From the NCBI RefSeq assembly GCF_013166605.1, contig NZ_JABKKF010000011.1, positions 34,989 through 98,988 on the forward strand: a stretch of 64,000 nucleotides of DNA. The letters are read 5' to 3'. Below the pieces are notes generated by a model. The model saw only the letters and a program-made list of their open reading frames with translations, did not search any database and had not been told where the DNA came from. Each line of letters opens with the position of its first letter. Position 1 is the stretch's first letter. The translations under genes were made by a program, and so were the position numbers. Shown in pieces: positions 59,882 to 64,000 of this stretch. This stretch comes from Xylanibacter muris. GTDB taxonomy: Bacteria > Bacteroidota > Bacteroidia > Bacteroidales > Bacteroidaceae.

Positions 59882-60484
59882 TTATAAATTAATTAATAAC
59901 TCTATCACCTTATGCACCTCCGAATATGCTTTCAAATCCTCTGGCGATTCTTTACAGAGTTGACACAACTTTTCTGAATTTATCATCGCCCGTTCCAAAT
60001 CACCATTCTCTGTCAGATATTTATAGAGATTGGTGCGTATGAAATATCGTTTTGTCTTTTCATACCCTGGCATATACTTCTGCAATTCGGGAAGCAGTTG
60101 TTCGTAACTTTCATATCGCCGACAAACCACATTAGGCAAGAAGTGGAGCAGAAACCAAAATTCCGTGCAAGGATTCGTTTCTACAAATATCACCTTTCCG
60201 GCATATTTCTTTTTGCTATACTCTTTCTTTGCTCGTTGGTACTGTTGCATTTCAGATGGGAACTGGAATAATCTATCCATATCAAACAGGCATACAATAT
60301 AATCATATTGCTTGTTCAAATAAGATTCTACCAGTTTTAGAATATGATTGATGTCGCTGTGCTGCGGAAAATCCGGAGCGACCTTGAAAGGATAACGACA
60401 CGCAATCCTCAGAGAATCGAAATAGAACCATTCTGTTTCTCCCTCGCCTATGATGGCGATACTTTTTGTTACTGTCCGCCCCAT
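59882..60484 (-). CDS. RloB/AbiLii-like Toprim-fold protein
   Basis: The 200-residue protein begins MGRTVTKSIAIIGEGETEWFYF, with the Toprim-type GEGxTE block, and has CLFDMDRLFQFP (the DxD-type acidic motif, about 65-76), then FVETNPCTEFWFLLHF, typical of RloB/DUF4276-like nucleases. It starts 4 bp after the ATPase gene. In AbiL and the related RloAB and PARIS systems an ATPase senses phage and the Toprim partner kills the cell, probably by nucleic-acid cleavage. That role is taken from the families. Confidence 0.85.
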   Translation of the reverse strand: MGRTVTKSIAIIGEGETEWFYFDSLRIACRYPFKVAPDFPQHSDINHILKLVESYLNKQYDYIVCLFDMDRLFQFPSEMQQYQRAKKEYSKKKYAGKVIFVETNPCTEFWFLLHFLPNVVCRRYESYEQLLPELQKYMPGYEKTKRYFIRTNLYKYLTENGDLERAMINSEKLCQLCKESPEDLKAYSEVHKVIELLINL

Positions 60485-60488
60485 ATCA

Positions 60489-61787
60489 TTAGTCGTTTAG
60501 GTTAATATACTGGCTACCCAAGAACGGCAACTTTACCAATTTCCCCTGCTTATAGGCATTATACGGAGAAAGATTCTTATGCAGTCCAAGAGAAGAAAGA
60601 CGTACAATTTTAGTTTCGCCGAGTTCGTCTTTATCGGTGAACCATATTGTATCACGGCGAATGAAATCCTCATTCAGAAGATTGATGTCATGCGTTGTCA
60701 GAAGCATTTGGGACGTTCCGTCGCTATTTGCTAAAAATACCTTTATGAAATAAGACAGCAACTCGTAGTGAATGCTTGTTTCAACTTCATCAATGGGCAC
60801 GAACCGATTTGTCTTTAACAGGTAATTTAGAATTACAGCCATTCCTAAGAACCTCATGGTGCCATTGGACTCGTATTCTTCCGACAAATCATATACTTTA
60901 TCGCCTGCCTTATGCTTGAAGGTCAGTTCCGTATTTGTAATTTTCCCCTTTCTAAGCATTTCAGCCTTTGCATCTTTATCAATAGGAGCATTCTGAATCA
61001 GTTGTTCCAATTCAGGGGTAATCAGTTTTTCCTCTTCGTGTAATACCACATCTTCTATATTGAAATCGGACGCTTTCAGGAAATTTAAAATGAATTTCTT
61101 CAAATCTCCTGTCTCATCTTTATCCAATCGTGATTTGACATATCCCGAAAGCAGCATACCGGGAGCCAATACATCTTTTACCTGCTTGGCAAAATAATCG
61201 TACACATCATTCAGCTTGGTACGTTCCACGTTACTTTTGCCAAATGCGGCAAGCACACTGCAATTATTGATAGTGTTACCGGAAATCACATCTTGGCTTT
61301 TTTTTGTCATTTTCAGATTTACGCCAAAGTTAATGGCCGTGGAATCTGTCGCAGCATCATAACTTCGGTTATACAATTTGGTAGGGCGAATGGAGTCATA
61401 AACAATCAATGTTTCGGAATAGATATGCTTTGTGTCTAATTCAAAACTGAGGATGTACTTTGACTGGTTGATATAGAATACCATTGACATCTTTGTCTTT
61501 TCGTTCCTCGAAGTGTCATCCAACATGAAAGGGACAACCCCGGTTTTCTGAGTCCTGTCTTTAGGCATTCTCAAAACCAGCATCTTGAAAAATTCGATGG
61601 CATTTAATATATTTGTCTTGCCGGAAGCGTTGGCACCGTAGATGATGCCAACTTTCAGCAATCTTACCCCTTCCTTAACTTCATACGAATACTCATCAGA
61701 CATAAAAGTATCTGCCGACGGCTCAAAACTGATTTTCTGAGTTGATTTAATGGAGAAAAAATTTTCAATGCTGAACTCTGCTATCAT
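60489..61787 (-). CDS. RloA/AbiLi-like AAA ATPase
   Basis: The 432-residue protein is an AAA_15/AAA_21 (SMC/ABC-like) ATPase. It starts MIAEFSIENFFSIKSTQKIS, with Walker A GIIYGANASGKTNIL (about 48-62), a long middle insertion, a signature-like SEEYESNGTMRFLGMA and Walker B FVPIDEVETSIHYEL, and the switch LLTTHDINLL. This is the RloA/AbiLi arrangement and it is followed at once by its RloB-like partner, so the two form a probably intact abortive-infection module. A TACCTTTG -7 box lies 28 bp upstream. Confidence 0.88.
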   Translation of the reverse strand: MIAEFSIENFFSIKSTQKISFEPSADTFMSDEYSYEVKEGVRLLKVGIIYGANASGKTNILNAIEFFKMLVLRMPKDRTQKTGVVPFMLDDTSRNEKTKMSMVFYINQSKYILSFELDTKHIYSETLIVYDSIRPTKLYNRSYDAATDSTAINFGVNLKMTKKSQDVISGNTINNCSVLAAFGKSNVERTKLNDVYDYFAKQVKDVLAPGMLLSGYVKSRLDKDETGDLKKFILNFLKASDFNIEDVVLHEEEKLITPELEQLIQNAPIDKDAKAEMLRKGKITNTELTFKHKAGDKVYDLSEEYESNGTMRFLGMAVILNYLLKTNRFVPIDEVETSIHYELLSYFIKVFLANSDGTSQMLLTTHDINLLNEDFIRRDTIWFTDKDELGETKIVRLSSLGLHKNLSPYNAYKQGKLVKLPFLGSQYINLND

Positions 61788-61815
61788 AATCGTTGATTTT
61801 ATCTATTGTATGGTG

Positions 61816-61823
61816 CAAAGGTA
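61816..61823 (-). promoter_or_regulatory. -7 box (TACCTTTG) of the AbiL/RloAB-like pair
   Basis: TACCTTTG on the minus strand fits TAnnTTTG and lies 28 bp before the ATPase ATG, giving a leader of about 20 nt. The 61824-62130 gap beyond it is AT-rich with a direct repeat (TGGTACTAAAATGG / TGGTGCTAAATTG near 62050-62080) and no gene. Confidence 0.55.
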
Positions 61824-62130
61824 CAAATAAAATTCTATATAGTGAATTATAAATGCGATTATCGTAGAAAAATTACGTAATATAAATACAAAATAAACAA
61901 ATAATTATTTATTGAAGCCGTAAATTAACTATCTGATTACCTCTGGAAAGTGTTGACAGATTTGAGGGTGGTAAACGAATGTGATTTATGCAGCCGGAGA
62001 AATTAATTATCCAATGCCATTTGCACCATCTCTTGATTTTATTTACGATGGCTAAATAGTGGTACTAAAATGGTGCTAAATTGTAAAACCATTCTTTTGT
62101 ACACGCTATAAAATATAGAAAATCAGCTTA

Positions 62131-62463
62131 TTATAGAGTTATATATCTTGTTTTCCAAGAAGGCACGTCTATCTTCTGATTATCATAGTATGATGTACCT
62201 TTGTCTGCGAGGAACAAGACAATTATTCCAAAATTGTCCATATCTTCTACTCTTGCCAATGCGCTACCATCAGGAAGCACTTGCATCACCTCGAATGAAG
62301 TTACCTTAATTTCTTGCTGTGGCTTTTCAAACATAATAATATCATTACCTAATGGCGATGAATTTCCTTGATATGTAACCATAAAAGCAAAAATAAATGT
62401 TAGAATAACTCCTGTGACAATACCTCCCACATAGGTAAGGATAAATTTTGTACGTGTTGCCAT
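62131..62463 (-). CDS. Small membrane-anchored protein of unknown function
   Basis: The 110-residue protein has one N-terminal membrane span (about 8-30, FILTYVGGIVTGVILTFIFAF), then a small soluble domain with IMFEKPQQEIKVTSFEVMQV, DGSALARVED and DVPSWKTRYITL. It looks like a conserved Bacteroidales family, with the soluble part on the periplasmic side. No function is recognised. It stands between the AraC gene and the defence pair, on the same strand but with a 307-bp gap to the latter's promoter. Confidence 0.68.
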   Translation of the reverse strand: MATRTKFILTYVGGIVTGVILTFIFAFMVTYQGNSSPLGNDIIMFEKPQQEIKVTSFEVMQVLPDGSALARVEDMDNFGIIVLFLADKGTSYYDNQKIDVPSWKTRYITL

Positions 62464-62533
62464 AATTGCTATTTTTTATTGTTTCTGTATCCAATTCTGT
62501 TTGACTATAAGCTTCTACAGGTGAACTGGAAGT

Positions 62534-63187
62534 CTATTTCTTTTTACTATAATTGCTCCTATATACATTTGGACTGACTCCTATTTTCTTTTTGAATAGT
62601 AAAGAAAAATTTGACAGTTCCTCAAAGCCTAACTCTACAGATATTTCCTTGATAGATTTATTTGTGAATACAAGTAACCTTTTTGCCTCTGAAATTATCC
62701 TGTCAATAATTATCTCTATAGGCCTTTTGTTTGTTTCTGCTCTGACAAGTCTACTCAATTCTTTATAGCTTACGTGTAAATCTTCTGCATATTGTGCGAC
62801 CTTATGCCATTTCTTGAAATTTTTCTCTACTTTTGTATAGAAACTCAAAAACAAATTGGAATTTCTCTGAATGTCAATTTCATGATGTTGAGAATAATAA
62901 TCAAAAAGTTTAATAAGCCAGTAGTGCAGCAGTGACTTCATTTTAATATTTAAAGTTAAGGGGTGTTCCTTACATTCGTATTCACTATGAATCATTTTAA
63001 CGATATCTGCAAATTCATGATATATATGTTCGTCTTCTATTTTTATAACACTTTCATTTACAAACAAATAAAAATCAATCAGATTGACGACCTCTATATC
63101 AAGACCAATGAACGCATCATGAGAAAAGCATATACTAGATCCTTTTATTTCGCCCTCGCCATAATGATGATACTGTCCAGGAGGCAT
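62534..63187 (-). CDS. AraC family transcriptional regulator, start uncertain
   Basis: The C-terminal HTH_18 domain is clear: AQYAEDLHVSYKELSRLVRA, KSIKEISVELGFEELSNFSLLFKKKIGVSP. The first ATG in frame (63187, MPPGQYHHYGEG) lies inside what looks like the cupin-type N-terminal domain. The reading frame is open a further 78 codons to 63421 (VFHSLNNDADIKVVSF, EHAHDFYIVAFFEKG), but this part contains no ATG, GTG or TTG. Near 63440 an ATG (MSIRTLI) is in another frame and stops. So a frameshift or a rare start codon is likely, giving a protein of about 290 residues. It may be a pseudogene. Targets are unknown. Confidence 0.75.
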   Translation of the reverse strand: MPPGQYHHYGEGEIKGSSICFSHDAFIGLDIEVVNLIDFYLFVNESVIKIEDEHIYHEFADIVKMIHSEYECKEHPLTLNIKMKSLLHYWLIKLFDYYSQHHEIDIQRNSNLFLSFYTKVEKNFKKWHKVAQYAEDLHVSYKELSRLVRAETNKRPIEIIIDRIISEAKRLLVFTNKSIKEISVELGFEELSNFSLLFKKKIGVSPNVYRSNYSKKK

Positions 63188-63421
63188 AAATACAATAGTC
63201 TTGGGATTTATTAAAATCTCTTCGAAGTTTCGATAATATAAGCATTGCCCTTTTTCGAAAAATGCAACGATGTAAAAATCATGCGCATGTTCAGCTTGTA
63301 TTTCTCTGTTGTAGTGTTCTCTTAATGAAGAAAAAGAAACAACTTTTATGTCTGCATCGTTGTTCAGACTGTGGAAAACTCCTGTAGGAGTGCAAGTATC
63401 GTTTTCTTTACAATAATTAAA

Positions 63422-63635
63422 TTAAGGTTCTTATACTCATATTATTATTTATGTCGTTTGACGATAAAAGGCCATTATTCATTTTAATGGGTATGCAAAT
63501 GTACATATAAATCGCGAGATTTCTACACCGACAGAATAAAAAGGTCAAGGCCGTGACAAATTATCTGCCATTTATACCGTGCTTTATGCACATTTATTGG
63601 TAAATTTATGGTGTAAACATTAAAAACCTCTTACA
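63422..63635 (+). other. Gene-free region before the IS110 transposase, possible left end and bridge RNA
   Basis: This 214-bp stretch has no open reading frame of note. It contains a hairpin GTGC-TTTAT-GCAC inside TACC...GGTA (about 63576-63603). In IS110-group elements a non-coding 'bridge' RNA that guides recombination is encoded upstream of the transposase, so part of this region may be that RNA and the left end. No terminal repeat is expected for this family, and I could not set the exact boundary. Confidence 0.35.
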
Positions 63636-64000
63636 ATGTACAGAAACAGAATCGTAGCAGGCCTTGACGTTCACAAAGATAGTGTCTTTTTGTGTATTAT
63701 GCGTCATGACGTGGCCATTATTTTTGAGAAAACGTATGGAACTCTGACAACCCACCTCCGTCAGATGCGCGAAGACATGCTCCGTCATGGAGTCACAGAG
63801 TGCGCCATGGAGAGCACCGCAGTGTATTGGATACCGGTATGGAACGAGCTGTGCGAACACATGTCCCTGCGACTTGCGAATCCTCATTTCATAAAGCAAC
63901 TTCCCGGTCGCAAGAGTGATACCAAGGACGCGCAGTGGATAGCCGAGTGTCAGTTGAAGAATCTTATCAGGGAAAGCTTTGTTCCAAATCCAGTCGTACA
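63636..64000 (+). CDS. IS110 family transposase, N-terminal part
   Basis: The gene starts at 63636 and runs off the window; 121 residues are visible. MYRNRIVAGLDVHKDSVFLC carries the first acidic residue of the DEDD (RuvC-like) site, ECAMESTAVYWIPVWNELCE the second (Glu), and ANPHFIKQLPGRKSDTKDAQ the DxxD pair, the normal order in the IS110 N-terminal domain. The C-terminal serine-containing Tnp domain is outside. The element uses an RNA-guided recombinase mechanism according to family knowledge. Coding is intact as far as seen. Confidence 0.92.
   Translation, partial: MYRNRIVAGLDVHKDSVFLCIMRHDVAIIFEKTYGTLTTHLRQMREDMLRHGVTECAMESTAVYWIPVWNELCEHMSLRLANPHFIKQLPGRKSDTKDAQWIAECQLKNLIRESFVPNPVV

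Noticed and set aside
61900..62130. Attachment site or integrase remnant suggested by the near-direct repeat TGGTACTAAAATGG / TGGTGCTAAATTG
   Set aside because: No integrase gene or matching second site was found in the window; the repeat alone is not enough.
1..64000. tRNA or rRNA genes
   Set aside because: No cloverleaf with a GGTTCGAATC-type arm and no ribosomal RNA sequence was noticed in the gaps; a tRNA search program would be the decisive test.

Overview
The window looks like a chromosome segment of a Bacteroidales bacterium, close to Prevotella/Bacteroides-type organisms. The grounds are the TAnnTTTG promoter -7 boxes, genes that do not lean on Shine-Dalgarno sites, Bacteroidetes-only families (DUF4369, DUF4835, DUF4295, DUF3127, HU-LysM fusions), and the dnaN / exonuclease / coaBC / DUF4835 / recN and rpmB / rpmG / DUF4295 / ftsY / rimO gene orders. 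I do not name a species. No tRNA, rRNA or CRISPR array was recognised.

Bases 1-25800 are mostly housekeeping. They run from the end of a WecG-type glycosyltransferase through a DivIC-like division protein, dihydroorotase, a stand-alone methionine-synthase reactivation domain, a metallophosphoesterase, PlsC, a sodium/solute symporter, a HAD phosphatase, a PnuC/PnuT transporter with thiamine pyrophosphokinase, an HI0933-type flavoprotein, an exported esterase, MntP, IspE, YccF, thioredoxin and DnaB. A minus-strand block follows: dnaN, exonuclease, coaBC, DUF4835, recN and a TPR protein with a degenerate protease domain. Two loci (470-667 and 12546-12743) carry 66-bp tandem repeats, and most units contain a promoter -7 box pointing at the next gene.

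Bases 25800-36840 are accessory DNA. There is a 22-bp palindromic repeat array, then a tight eight-gene minus-strand operon in which every product looks exported. It has two caspase-fold peptidases at or near its ends, two lipoproteins, a likely outer-membrane barrel and several proteins that seem to share an NTF2-like module. Immediately upstream of its first gene is a long rod-shaped RNA structure ending in a U-tract, similar in shape to 6S RNA. Next come a decayed IS982 copy, an intact IS982 element and two O6-alkylguanine-DNA alkyltransferase sequences, one of them only a fragment.

Bases 36960-56330 return to the core: htpG, map, tsaD, a CinA-C amidase, L28, L33, DUF4295, an intervening glycosyltransferase, ftsY, rimO, HU, an HU-transmembrane-LysM fusion, an RluA pseudouridine synthase, menA, an HD hydrolase, tex, a second 22-bp palindromic array, an HU-like protein with a C-terminal helix-turn-helix, and ettA.

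Bases 56330-64000 form a partly decayed defence island: the C-terminal remnant of a type ISP-like restriction-modification enzyme, a HerA-like remnant, a JAB/JAMM protease fused to a nuclease-like domain, another broken gene, an AbiL/RloAB-like ATPase-Toprim pair, a small membrane protein, an AraC regulator with a damaged or non-standard start, and the beginning of an IS110 transposase that runs off the window.
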